The translations under genes were made by a program, and so were the position numbers. A DNA stretch of 64,000 nucleotides from Candidatus Brevefilum sp. (GTDB lineage Bacteria > Chloroflexota > Anaerolineae > Anaerolineales > Anaerolineaceae), in the NCBI GenBank assembly GCA_019428905.1, contig JAHYJN010000003.1, forward strand, positions 24,112 through 88,111, given 5' to 3'. The notes beneath the pieces are model-generated. The model had not been told where the DNA came from. It made no database searches and was given only the letters and a program-made list of their open reading frames with translations. This document shows, one piece after another, positions 47,728 to 55,990 of this stretch (position 1 is the stretch's first letter; each line of letters opens with the position of its first letter).

Positions 47728-49188
47728 ATGACGATAAATGTCCTTTTCCTTGCAGCGGAAGCTGAGCCTTTTGTTAAAGTCGGTGGATTGGGTGATGTGG
47801 CCGGGGCTTTACCTGAAGCCATTCATCGCATCTCAGAAAAATTTCCCCCTTCTGAGCGCGTTGACATCCGGATGGTGCTCCCCTACCATTTCGCCATCAA
47901 AGGAAAAGCCTTTAAAACAACTTTGTTGGGTGAATTTGACGTGCAGGGATCGGAAAAGGACATTCCTTGCCAGGTTTATCAATATGATGGTGGCGCTTTC
48001 CCGGTGTACTTTTTGGATGGTGACCCAATCGACGAAAAATCACCGGTTTATTCACTCGATCCAATCAATGATGGATATAAATACATCTTTTTCTCGCTGG
48101 CAGCGCTACAGTTGCCAGGTTTTCTTGATTGGCGATTGGATATCTTACACGCTAACGATTGGCATACCGCCGCGGCGATTTACGCCCTCAATATCCGGCC
48201 GAAGCCCTCACAACACCTGGTTGCGACGAAAACACTGCACACCTTGCATAACCTGCCCTTTATGGGTTACGGCACTCAACAAGCATTAACTGATTATGGA
48301 TTGCCGCCCACAAATAATCCGGTGCTTCCCGAATGGGCACGTCACGCTCCGTTACCATTGGGGTTGCTGTATGCAGACAAAATCGTGGCTGTCTCCCCCC
48401 ATTATGCCGAGGAAATTCTTACACCGGAATTCGGTTGCGCTTTGGAGACCTTCCTCAAGACGCGCAAATCCGCCCTGACCGGAATCATCAACGGTTTGGA
48501 TACAGAAATTTGGGACCCGGAGAACGATCCGCTGATTACACAAAATTTTTCAAGGCAAACCCTTTCCAAACGGATTGAAAACAAACGTCATCTACAATCT
48601 CAATTCAACCTCGCTAATAATGACCGCATACCCTTGTTAACCTTGGTTAGCAGGATGGACCCGCAAAAAGGGATCGATATTGCCCTCAGAGGCTTAGCGT
48701 ATTGTGAAGATCAATCCTGGCAAGCGATCATTCTAGGGACAGGAACGCCCTTCGTAGAGGATATGGCACGCCAATTAGAAACAAAGTACCCTGACCGTGT
48801 ACGCAGCGTGATCGATTATGACAACGCACTGGCTCATCAATTGTATGCCGGGGCAGACCTGTTCCTGATGCCCTCTCGCTACGAACCGTGCGGCCTGTCA
48901 CAAATGATCTCGATGAGATATGGTTGTATTCCACTTGCCAGGGCAACTGGCGGGTTGGCGGATACGATTCAGAACATTTCACGCACTGTCAATGGCGGCA
49001 CCGGCTTTCTCTTTTCAAAACCATACCCATCTGCATTTGCACAGGCACTCAAACGCGCACTGCGTTACTTCTACAAACCGGATCAATGGGCTGAAATCCA
49101 ACTGAATGGCATGCAAATCGATTTCACATGGGAGAACTCAGCCCAGAAGTACGTCGATCTTTATAAGGACCTCATCAAGAAAAATTGA
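47728..49188 (+). CDS. glgA: Glycogen synthase (ADP-glucose type)
   Basis: The 486-residue GT5 enzyme has the N-terminal KVGGLGDV substrate loop, LHANDWHT in the N-terminal domain, and the C-terminal PSRYEPCGLSQM and ATGGLADT motifs of glycogen/starch synthases. It extends alpha-1,4-glucan from ADP-glucose. ATG at 47728 is chosen because AGG lies 6 nt upstream; an ATG two codons earlier is too close. It is followed 22 nt later by malQ, forming a glucan storage/mobilisation pair. No glgC or glgB is present nearby. Confidence 0.94.
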   Translation: MTINVLFLAAEAEPFVKVGGLGDVAGALPEAIHRISEKFPPSERVDIRMVLPYHFAIKGKAFKTTLLGEFDVQGSEKDIPCQVYQYDGGAFPVYFLDGDPIDEKSPVYSLDPINDGYKYIFFSLAALQLPGFLDWRLDILHANDWHTAAAIYALNIRPKPSQHLVATKTLHTLHNLPFMGYGTQQALTDYGLPPTNNPVLPEWARHAPLPLGLLYADKIVAVSPHYAEEILTPEFGCALETFLKTRKSALTGIINGLDTEIWDPENDPLITQNFSRQTLSKRIENKRHLQSQFNLANNDRIPLLTLVSRMDPQKGIDIALRGLAYCEDQSWQAIILGTGTPFVEDMARQLETKYPDRVRSVIDYDNALAHQLYAGADLFLMPSRYEPCGLSQMISMRYGCIPLARATGGLADTIQNISRTVNGGTGFLFSKPYPSAFAQALKRALRYFYKPDQWAEIQLNGMQIDFTWENSAQKYVDLYKDLIKKN

Positions 49189-49210
49189 GCTGATCAAAAA
49201 GGAGCAGTCA

Positions 49211-50770
49211 ATGGAACAAAATCGAGCATCAGGAATCCTCCTCCACCCAACCAGCCTGCCTGGCCCAGATGGGATGGGAGATTTGGGACCAGAAGCTTTT
49301 CGTTGGGTTGATTTCCTCCACCGATCAGGATGCCAGTTCTGGCAAATCCTTCCTTTGGGGCCAACAGGTTATGCCGATTCTCCTTATCAATGCTTTTCTG
49401 CATTTGCCGGTAATCCCTACTTGATTAGCGCCACTACCCTGCTGGATCAGGGACTGCTTAAAAAATCTGACCTGGCAGATCGACCAGAATTCCCCATAGA
49501 AAGAGTCGATTATGGACCTGTCATCAATTGGAAGATCGTCCTCCTGCACAGGGCTTTTCAAAATTTCACCGCTGGAGCCCAATCTCCAATCCACAAGGAA
49601 TTTGATGCGTTCAAAGATGCCCAAAGGGGATGGCTTGCACCATACGCGACCTTTATGGCGATCAAAGACCAGCAAGGCGGTGGTCCCTGGAGTGATTGGC
49701 CTGAGGCGTTCAGAAAACGTGAACCAAAAATGATGAGCAAGTTTCTCAAAGAGAATATCACTGAAATTGAATTTCAATCTTTTCAGCAATTCATCTTTTT
49801 TCGCCAGTGGTCAGCACTGCGGGATTATGCCCACAAAAAGGGCATCCGCATCATCGGCGACATCCCGATTTTTGTTGCCTACGATAGCGCAGATGTTTGG
49901 GTGAATAAAGAATTGTTTTACCTTGATGAAGAAGACCTTCCGAAAGTGGTGGCAGGCGTTCCACCTGATTACTTCTCTACAACCGGTCAACTGTGGGGCA
50001 ACCCGCTCTACAAATGGGAGGTCCATCAAGCTGACGGCTATCAATGGTGGCTAGAGCGGATGCGGGCGGTATTAAACCAGGTGGATATCGTCAGGTTAGA
50101 CCACTTTCGCGGCTTTGAAGCCTATTGGGAAGTGCCTTTCGGAAATGAGACCGCTGTCGAAGGGCGCTGGGTCAAAGGGCCGGGAGAGGACTTCCTCAGG
50201 GTGGTCAAAGAAAAGTTGGGTGATCTGCCGATCATCGCTGAGGATTTGGGTGTAATCACAGAACCCGTCAAAATGATGCGAGACACCTTCAACTTACCAG
50301 GGATGAAAATCCTCCAATTTGCCTTTGCATCAGATCCTGATGACGATTTTCTCCCCCATAACTACCCTGTGAATTGTGTCGCTTATACCGGCACCCACGA
50401 CAACAACACCTCGCGTGGCTGGTATGAGGCTGCACCAGAACGTGAACGAGACTTTTGCCGGCGCTATCTGGCGCGTTCAGGACAGGATATCGCCTGGTCA
50501 CTGATCCGGGCTTTGTGGGGCTCAGTGGCCGCTTGGGTCTTGGCTCCAATGCAGGATTTCCTCAGCTTGGGCGATTGGGCTCGCATGAATTACCCGGGAA
50601 CCGCCTCAGGCAATTGGAGCTGGCGCATGCGTCCTGACGCTATAAACGAAGCGCTTGTCACTAGGCTACACGAAACCAACTTGCTTTACGGACGCTTACC
50701 CCAACACGAAAAGGACGATATCCGTGAATCAATCATGGAAGATATGCAAGGCCAGGTTTTACCTCACTGA
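49211..50770 (+). CDS. malQ: 4-alpha-glucanotransferase (amylomaltase)
   Basis: The 519-residue GH77 enzyme shows HPTSLPGPDGMGDLG at the start, FWQILPLGPTGYADSPYQ, the nucleophile region VDIVRLDHFRGFE, acid/base IIAEDLGVI and the stabilising Asp in GTHDNNT. It transfers alpha-1,4-glucan segments in maltodextrin or glycogen turnover. ATG at 49211 has AAGGAG 6 nt upstream; the longer reading frame inside glgA is not supported. Its end overlaps the convergent EamA transporter by 7 nt. Confidence 0.95.
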   Translation: MEQNRASGILLHPTSLPGPDGMGDLGPEAFRWVDFLHRSGCQFWQILPLGPTGYADSPYQCFSAFAGNPYLISATTLLDQGLLKKSDLADRPEFPIERVDYGPVINWKIVLLHRAFQNFTAGAQSPIHKEFDAFKDAQRGWLAPYATFMAIKDQQGGGPWSDWPEAFRKREPKMMSKFLKENITEIEFQSFQQFIFFRQWSALRDYAHKKGIRIIGDIPIFVAYDSADVWVNKELFYLDEEDLPKVVAGVPPDYFSTTGQLWGNPLYKWEVHQADGYQWWLERMRAVLNQVDIVRLDHFRGFEAYWEVPFGNETAVEGRWVKGPGEDFLRVVKEKLGDLPIIAEDLGVITEPVKMMRDTFNLPGMKILQFAFASDPDDDFLPHNYPVNCVAYTGTHDNNTSRGWYEAAPERERDFCRRYLARSGQDIAWSLIRALWGSVAAWVLAPMQDFLSLGDWARMNYPGTASGNWSWRMRPDAINEALVTRLHETNLLYGRLPQHEKDDIRESIMEDMQGQVLPH

Positions 50771-51693
50771 GTCCGCCTGAGACGATCCACCGAGCCAACC
50801 ACAATCCCAATTAAGATCAAGCCAGCCCCCACCCCTTCTAGGAGCGTGGGGCTTTCTTTTAGAAAAATCAGGGCTAAGATGATGGTGCCAATCGGTTCAC
50901 CCAGCAAAGTCAGCGAGACATATGCGGCTGAAAGATACTTCAAAGCCCAGTTAAATAGAGAGTGGCCCAATAATTGCGGAAAGATCCCCAGGGCTAATAA
51001 CCATAAATACGTTTCACCAGAATAAGAATACACCGGCTCACGTCGAATAATTACTGCCACTGACAACACCAGCGCGGCCATACCATATACCAGGGCGGTA
51101 TACGAGATGGTGCTCAGCTTTTTGCGTAATTGACGTCCCATCAGCATATAGCCAGCAGCCATCCAGGCCCCAAATAAAGCCAGGAAGTTGCCCAGCATAG
51201 CCTGCCCACTGAAATCCAGTGTCTGGCAGTTGAACACGCCTTGCTCAAACCGGCAGGCATTGCCAACGCCAACGATTACACCCCCAATGATAGAAATCAA
51301 CAACCCGACCAGAACGGACCGACGGATGGGCTCTTTCAACACCAAGGGAGAGAAAATGGCCACCCACAAGGGTGTGGTTGTGACCAACACCACCGAACTG
51401 GCAACGGAGGTCAATTCAAGAGAGGTGATCCAGGTGGCAAAGTGCAGAGCCAGAAACAGGCCTGATAGCCCACCTTTGACCAGGTCAGACCGTGACAATC
51501 GCAACCATTCCTGCCGATAATGGATCAACGTAATTGGAATCAGCACCAGGCTGGCAATCAGCAGTCGGGATGCAGCAATCACGATCGACGACACCTCAGC
51601 TTGCGCAAACCGGATAAAAATCGATGCGGTTGAGACAAACAAAATCCCCGCCCCTGTGGCGATGATTGGCTGGTGTCGAGATCTAGATTCCAT
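50764..51693 (-). CDS. EamA/DMT-family transporter
   Basis: The 309-residue membrane protein has about ten helices in two EamA repeats (TASIFIRFAQAEVSS in the first, LLGEPIGTIILALIFLKE in the second). These proteins export metabolites such as amino acids or drugs; the substrate is unknown. The start is uncertain: ATG at 51693 fits the first helix, while upstream in-frame ATG at 51732 and TTG at 51771 would add 13 and 26 residues. None has a clear ribosome-binding site. Confidence 0.82.
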   Translation of the reverse strand: MESRSRHQPIIATGAGILFVSTASIFIRFAQAEVSSIVIAASRLLIASLVLIPITLIHYRQEWLRLSRSDLVKGGLSGLFLALHFATWITSLELTSVASSVVLVTTTPLWVAIFSPLVLKEPIRRSVLVGLLISIIGGVIVGVGNACRFEQGVFNCQTLDFSGQAMLGNFLALFGAWMAAGYMLMGRQLRKKLSTISYTALVYGMAALVLSVAVIIRREPVYSYSGETYLWLLALGIFPQLLGHSLFNWALKYLSAAYVSLTLLGEPIGTIILALIFLKESPTLLEGVGAGLILIGIVVGSVDRLRRTQ

Positions 51694-51888
51694 AAGTAAA
51701 AATTGTAATCGATTTAGCGGAGAAATAATCATCGTTTGCTGGATAAAGAGTTGCCACAACAGAATTTTCAAAAACCAGATCGCAATGTTTCCTTATGTGA
51801 ATTATGAATTGAAAAAGGCGCATAAACAAAATCCAGAGAATGAATGGGGTTGATTTGCAAATCGAGACGACCGATTGGTATGCAAATA

Positions 51889-51917
51889 TTGAAATACATC
51901 TAAAAATCTGCTATGAT
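51889..51917 (+). promoter_or_regulatory. Predicted promoter of the short solute-binding protein
   Basis: TTGAAA (51889-51894), 17-nt spacer, TATGAT (51912-51917). The gene starts about 125 nt further on. The leader holds an orphan AGGAGGTGA at 51944-51952 with no start codon at a usable distance. The rest of the 350-nt gap shows nothing else. Confidence 0.6.
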
Positions 51918-52044
51918 ATTTATTAATCCCAGAACTTCAATTCAGGAGGTGAAAATCAACATCTTCCAGTTTGCACCAAGTCTTGGCTTGTGATTGGATA
52001 GTCTTTGATTCTTAATTGGATTTCTATTCATGCTAGGAGCTATC

Positions 52045-52938
52045 ATGACTAAAATCAGTAGGTTTAATTGCGTATTGATCTTTACTTTCCTGTTTTCATT
52101 ATTGATCGCTATCAGCCCTGTTCAAGCCGCCAGTGTATCAGAAGTTGATATGTACGAAATAACATTTAATCCTATTCTTTATTTTAATGACCAGAGATTG
52201 AACCCGTTTGGGATCCCTGCAGTTCGAACTGCAATGAACATGCTGATTGATCGGCATGAATTGATTGACCTGGTCAATCCAAGCCGGTTAACCACCCCAC
52301 TGTGGACACCAATCAGCAAGTACGGTAAAGAATACCCAAAACTTGTTTCAACATTTAATCAACTTGAAGGTGATTATGCTTACAGCTTTACTACTGCAGA
52401 GTCAATCATATCCGATGAACTAATAAGTAAAAAGGCATATAAGTATGGTGGGCTTTGGCACTACGAAAACGGTGAGCTGATTAAATTAATCATTATTATT
52501 CGGATTGAGGACGACAGACAGATTATCGGAGATTATGTTGCCGACCAACTTGAGACTCTTGGCTTCACCATTGAAAGATTGTACAAAAATAATGCCGAAG
52601 CTCGTTTAATCTGGCTATTATCAGATCCAGCAGCTGGGGACTGGCATATTTACACTGGTAGATGGATTTTCGAATATCCATATCACGAGGCAGAAAACTT
52701 CCAATTCTTTTATACACCACATAGCTCTTTTGCTTCATCACCTCTGTGGGCTGCGTATGATCCAGACCCTGATTTTCAAACATTAGCTGATAACCTTGCC
52801 CTTGATGCCTACCCTTCAGCAGCTGACCGTCTTGCGGATATGCAAAAAGCATTAGAATGGGCTTTGAAAGATTCAGTTCGCATCTGGCTGATGGAGTCTC
52901 CTCTATACCGGCACTTTTTTCCATTGATCTATCGTTAG
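52045..52938 (+). CDS. Short secreted protein related to family-5 solute-binding proteins
   Basis: The 297-residue product has a Sec signal peptide (FTFLFSLLIAISPVQAAS, cleavage near AQA/A-S). The mature part resembles internal and C-terminal pieces of SBP_bac_5 peptide-binding proteins: FGIPAVRTAMNMLIDRHELI, then YVADQLETLGFTIE and DWHIYTGRW. At about half the family's usual 500-600 residues, it lacks much of the N-terminal lobe. No ABC permease or ATPase is adjacent. GGAG lies 5 nt before ATG and a good promoter precedes it, so it looks expressed and intact rather than a random fragment. Function unknown. Confidence 0.7.
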   Translation: MTKISRFNCVLIFTFLFSLLIAISPVQAASVSEVDMYEITFNPILYFNDQRLNPFGIPAVRTAMNMLIDRHELIDLVNPSRLTTPLWTPISKYGKEYPKLVSTFNQLEGDYAYSFTTAESIISDELISKKAYKYGGLWHYENGELIKLIIIIRIEDDRQIIGDYVADQLETLGFTIERLYKNNAEARLIWLLSDPAAGDWHIYTGRWIFEYPYHEAENFQFFYTPHSSFASSPLWAAYDPDPDFQTLADNLALDAYPSAADRLADMQKALEWALKDSVRIWLMESPLYRHFFPLIYR

Positions 52939-53020
52939 CGATCCAAAACATTTTTGCCGTTGCTTGACAAAGCCATCTGGCAATACTACAATCTCCTAAA
53001 CGTTAACAAATGGAGATTTC

Positions 53021-53437
53021 ATGACCCACATCATCACCAGTTTATGCGTTCGTGAAGGCAGCTGTGTCACTGTCTGCCCTGTTGAATGCATTCTACCGGG
53101 CAAACCCCAGGATAAATGGCCCTGGTTTTACATCGACCCGGCCACTTGTATCGATTGCGGCGCCTGCATCCCCGAATGCCCCTTCCATGCCATTTACCCG
53201 CAAGATGAAGTACCAGAAGCTTACTTAGCCCAGGGGGGAGAAGTGCAATCCATGCCCAAGGGGACACCCGGGTTTGATCAGCCCTTTGATGGTCATGATT
53301 ACGATGGAAACCCAGTCCACATTGACTACACCCGCAAGCTCGAACCGGATGAACAGCTTGACCTGACACAGGACATCCAACCCAATTACGATTATTTCCA
53401 GGATGGTCCCGGGTACAACGCCTTATTTGAAGATTAA
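53021..53437 (+). CDS. Ferredoxin with two Fe-S clusters and C-terminal extension
   Basis: The 138-residue protein carries an N-terminal cluster set Cys9, Cys15, Cys19-Pro and Cys23, and a classic CIDCGACIPECP motif. This resembles 7Fe/8Fe bacterial ferredoxins of the FdxA type. The last 70 residues form an acidic extension rich in Asp, Tyr and Pro. GGAG lies 5 nt before ATG. It is a small cytosolic electron carrier; partners are not evident from neighbours. Confidence 0.9.
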   Translation: MTHIITSLCVREGSCVTVCPVECILPGKPQDKWPWFYIDPATCIDCGACIPECPFHAIYPQDEVPEAYLAQGGEVQSMPKGTPGFDQPFDGHDYDGNPVHIDYTRKLEPDEQLDLTQDIQPNYDYFQDGPGYNALFED

Positions 53438-53483
53438 TTGCATCAACCCAGCAATATAAAACTATCCAGGGGTCAAATTTGAT

Positions 53484-54236
53484 TTAATCAAGGGTCAATG
53501 CCTCTTCTGCCGCCATGGCTGCGCCAATAATGCCAGCCTGGTTCCGCAGCTCTGCAGGGATCACTTTTGCGTGTGTGCCTTTCAGGTATTTTCCAAATTT
53601 ATTAAACTTCTTACTGACACCCCCACCAAGGATGATCACATCCGGGCTGAGTAAGAAATCATACACCAGCAAAATCTCTTGCAGCGTTTTTCCCCAGCTC
53701 TTCCAGGAGAGATCCTGTGCCTGGCGAACCCCATCCCCGGCGCGGTGTTCAGCATCTTTACCGCGCACTTTTAAATGCCCAAGTTCAGAATTTGGCCATA
53801 ATTCACCTTTGACAAACAAAGCTGACCCAATGCCAGTGCCAATCGTTAAAAATAGGACATAGGCATCTTCATAGCGTTTGCCCTCACCAAAGCGCATCTC
53901 AGCCAAACCCGCTGCATCTGCATCGTTTAGCACTGTTGCAGGGCAACCCGTGGCCTTATGGATCAGCTTAGTCAGATCTTCACCAAGCCATTCATCGCTC
54001 ACATTTGCCGCTAAATGGATCACGCCTTTACGAACCGGCCCCGGGAAACCTGCACCAATTTTTCCTTCCCACGCAAAGTGATCAACAATGCGCCGGATCA
54101 CTTCGATCACCTGGTCTGGATTGCCAGGGGATGGCGTGGGTATTCTGTAGCGATCTGCAAGGAAGGCACCAGTCTCAACATCGACAGGCGCACCTTTAAT
54201 GCCCGAACCACCAATATCAATTCCTAACACCGACAT
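53484..54236 (-). CDS. ppgK: Polyphosphate glucokinase
   Basis: The 250-residue ROK-family kinase has GIDIGGSGIKGAPVD, the catalytic Asp in LNDADAAG and TIGTGIGSALFVKG followed by NSELGHL, the pattern of strictly polyphosphate/ATP-glucomannokinase-type enzymes. It lacks the zinc-binding CGxxGC motif of sugar-repressor ROK proteins. It phosphorylates glucose using inorganic polyphosphate. GAGGAG lies 5 nt before ATG. It is 15 nt behind mltG in a ruvX-mltG-ppgK operon. Confidence 0.92.
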   Translation of the reverse strand: MSVLGIDIGGSGIKGAPVDVETGAFLADRYRIPTPSPGNPDQVIEVIRRIVDHFAWEGKIGAGFPGPVRKGVIHLAANVSDEWLGEDLTKLIHKATGCPATVLNDADAAGLAEMRFGEGKRYEDAYVLFLTIGTGIGSALFVKGELWPNSELGHLKVRGKDAEHRAGDGVRQAQDLSWKSWGKTLQEILLVYDFLLSPDVIILGGGVSKKFNKFGKYLKGTHAKVIPAELRNQAGIIGAAMAAEEALTLD

Positions 54237-54251
54237 GATTACTCCTCTTAT

Positions 54252-55388
54252 TTATTCACAGCTGTTATTAAGATGTTCTTCAAACGTGATTGCAAAATTG
54301 TGGCGGCCCGAATCGTCGCAAGCTGCCCTGAAAAAAAAGTATGGGGTTTCAGCTGGAAAAGCAACTGCCCTTAGTGAACCGAGGTCCGGATTGCAGATAG
54401 GCCCAGGTGGAAGACCGAAATTCTGATAGGTGTTGTAAGGCGATTCAACCGAAAGGTCAGCGAGCGAGAGCGGCGCTTTCCACCAGGATCCCGTGTCTTG
54501 ATTGAAACCCAATGCATACTGAACGGTTGGATCCGTCTCCAATCGCATGCCATAAGCGAATCGGTTGAAAAATACGGATGCGATCAGCGGTTTTTCATCC
54601 GCGACAACGGCTTCCTTCTCCACAATTGCAGCCAGGTTGACGGCTTCTAGCAGTGAGAGGTTCTGGCGTTCAAAACCATCAAGCAGCGTCTCATCGATTT
54701 GAGCAGTAAAATTGCTGAGGATCACCTTCAGCACATCATCTAAGTTTGATTCCCTTGGCAGCACGTAAGTGCCTGGAAACAAGAACCCTTCTAACGACCC
54801 AGGGTCACTGACAGGCAGTAAGGCGAGCTGTTGCTGAGTTGGCGAATACGCGGCTTGGATGAAAGCCTCCGCTGAAATCGACAGCCCGCTGCCAGCGACA
54901 TTGGCTGCAACTTCTTCAATCCGCCAGCCAGGGAGGATCGTGACGACCGCATCCTTGGGCGTGGCATCCAGGAGCTCTGCTGCGACTTGCACGGGGGACA
55001 TGGCTGTCGTCAAAGCAAATTGCCCTGATTGTAACATCCGGTCCAGCCCGGTATAAACCAGGTAGGTGCGCATCAGCTCTGCGTTAGGGATCAGACCTGC
55101 CTTTTCCAGCCGGATGCAGATCATCCCCACCGATTCACCCTGGTTGATGATGAAGTTTTGCTCAACACCAGGCAAAGACTGCGGGTCGAGCAGTGCATTT
55201 CGACTGACAAACAGCTCAACTGTAAACAAAACCCTTTGCGTCTGGGATAAATTGGCAGCAGGCTCTCCAAATTCAGCCTTTACCGAACGCACCATCATGA
55301 AGTACACACCTAAAATACCCAAACCAAGGATCAACAACAGGATGAGAATAAATGAGAAAACGCGCCCAGCTTTTTTACGTTTGGTCAT
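54252..55388 (-). CDS. mltG: Endolytic murein transglycosylase MltG
   Basis: The 378-residue protein has an N-terminal membrane anchor (about 9-31), a LysM-like segment (INQGESVGMICIRLEKAGLI) and the YceG catalytic domain with Glu in AAIVEKEAV and the SVFFNRFAYGMRLETDPTVQYALG region. It cleaves nascent glycan strands to set their length. ATG at 55388 has GAGG 6 nt upstream and overlaps the end of ruvX by 14 nt. Confidence 0.93.
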   Translation of the reverse strand: MTKRKKAGRVFSFILILLLILGLGILGVYFMMVRSVKAEFGEPAANLSQTQRVLFTVELFVSRNALLDPQSLPGVEQNFIINQGESVGMICIRLEKAGLIPNAELMRTYLVYTGLDRMLQSGQFALTTAMSPVQVAAELLDATPKDAVVTILPGWRIEEVAANVAGSGLSISAEAFIQAAYSPTQQQLALLPVSDPGSLEGFLFPGTYVLPRESNLDDVLKVILSNFTAQIDETLLDGFERQNLSLLEAVNLAAIVEKEAVVADEKPLIASVFFNRFAYGMRLETDPTVQYALGFNQDTGSWWKAPLSLADLSVESPYNTYQNFGLPPGPICNPDLGSLRAVAFPAETPYFFFRAACDDSGRHNFAITFEEHLNNSCE

Positions 55389-55824
55389 GGTCCACCTCAC
55401 CACTTTTGATGCTTTCCTCATTCGCGATCAAGAAATCCTGCAGCAAGATGCTGGCAGCAACGTCGTCCAGGTGCCCCTTCCGCTTTTTTCGGGAAACCCC
55501 CAATGCCGCCCGGCTTAGAATGGCAGCGCGTGTGGTCCCGCTCTCATCCCACAGCCTAACACTGCAACTCGATTCTTCACGAATTGCATCCGCCAGCCGC
55601 TCGGCTTTTCTAGCCTGGTGACCGACTTCGCCCTCCGCATCTAAAGCCTGCCCGACCACGATCATCTCAACATTCTCAGCATGCACGATCTCCACGATCT
55701 TTTGGGCATCCTTCTGGCGCGACTCGTGCTTGATAATACACAGAGGACGGGCAATCGTGCCGGTGGGGTCACTGATCGCCAATCCAATCCGCTTCTCACC
55801 CGGGTCAACTGCTAATATTTTCAT
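55375..55824 (-). CDS. ruvX: Putative Holliday junction resolvase RuvX/YqgF
   Basis: The 149-residue RNase H-fold protein has VDPGEKRIGLAISD, VVGQALDAEG and the C-terminal DDVAASILLQDFL motif. Length is normal. ATG at 55824 begins the conserved strand; the 15-residue upstream extension is not. In other bacteria YqgF also acts in 16S rRNA processing. It heads the ruvX-mltG-ppgK operon. Confidence 0.93.
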   Translation of the reverse strand: MKILAVDPGEKRIGLAISDPTGTIARPLCIIKHESRQKDAQKIVEIVHAENVEMIVVGQALDAEGEVGHQARKAERLADAIREESSCSVRLWDESGTTRAAILSRAALGVSRKKRKGHLDDVAASILLQDFLIANEESIKSGEVDHDQT

Positions 55825-55927
55825 CTGCAAGAACAGCCTTGACCCACGAAATAAGTTAGCAGTCGCCAATTAAAAAATGAATCGCCAGTCATAATTCAAG
55901 ATTATACATGATTACGCTTACAGATGA

Positions 55928-55963
55928 CAAAAGTTCCCGGAACAGAATAGGTCACCGGGAACT
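55928..55963 (-). terminator. Rho-independent terminator of the tkt-rpiB-tal/pgi operon
   Basis: A 9-bp stem AGTTCCCGG / CCGGGAACT with a 14-nt loop is followed on the minus strand by TTTTGTC. It lies about 28 nt past the tal-pgi stop. Confidence 0.75.
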
Positions 55964-55990
55964 CAAGATTTCGTGATTGGACAGGCGCAG

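Noticed and set aside
49106..49210. N-terminal extension of malQ inside glgA
   Set aside because: It overlaps the glgA coding end and precedes a well-spaced AAGGAG and ATG at 49211 where GH77 similarity begins.
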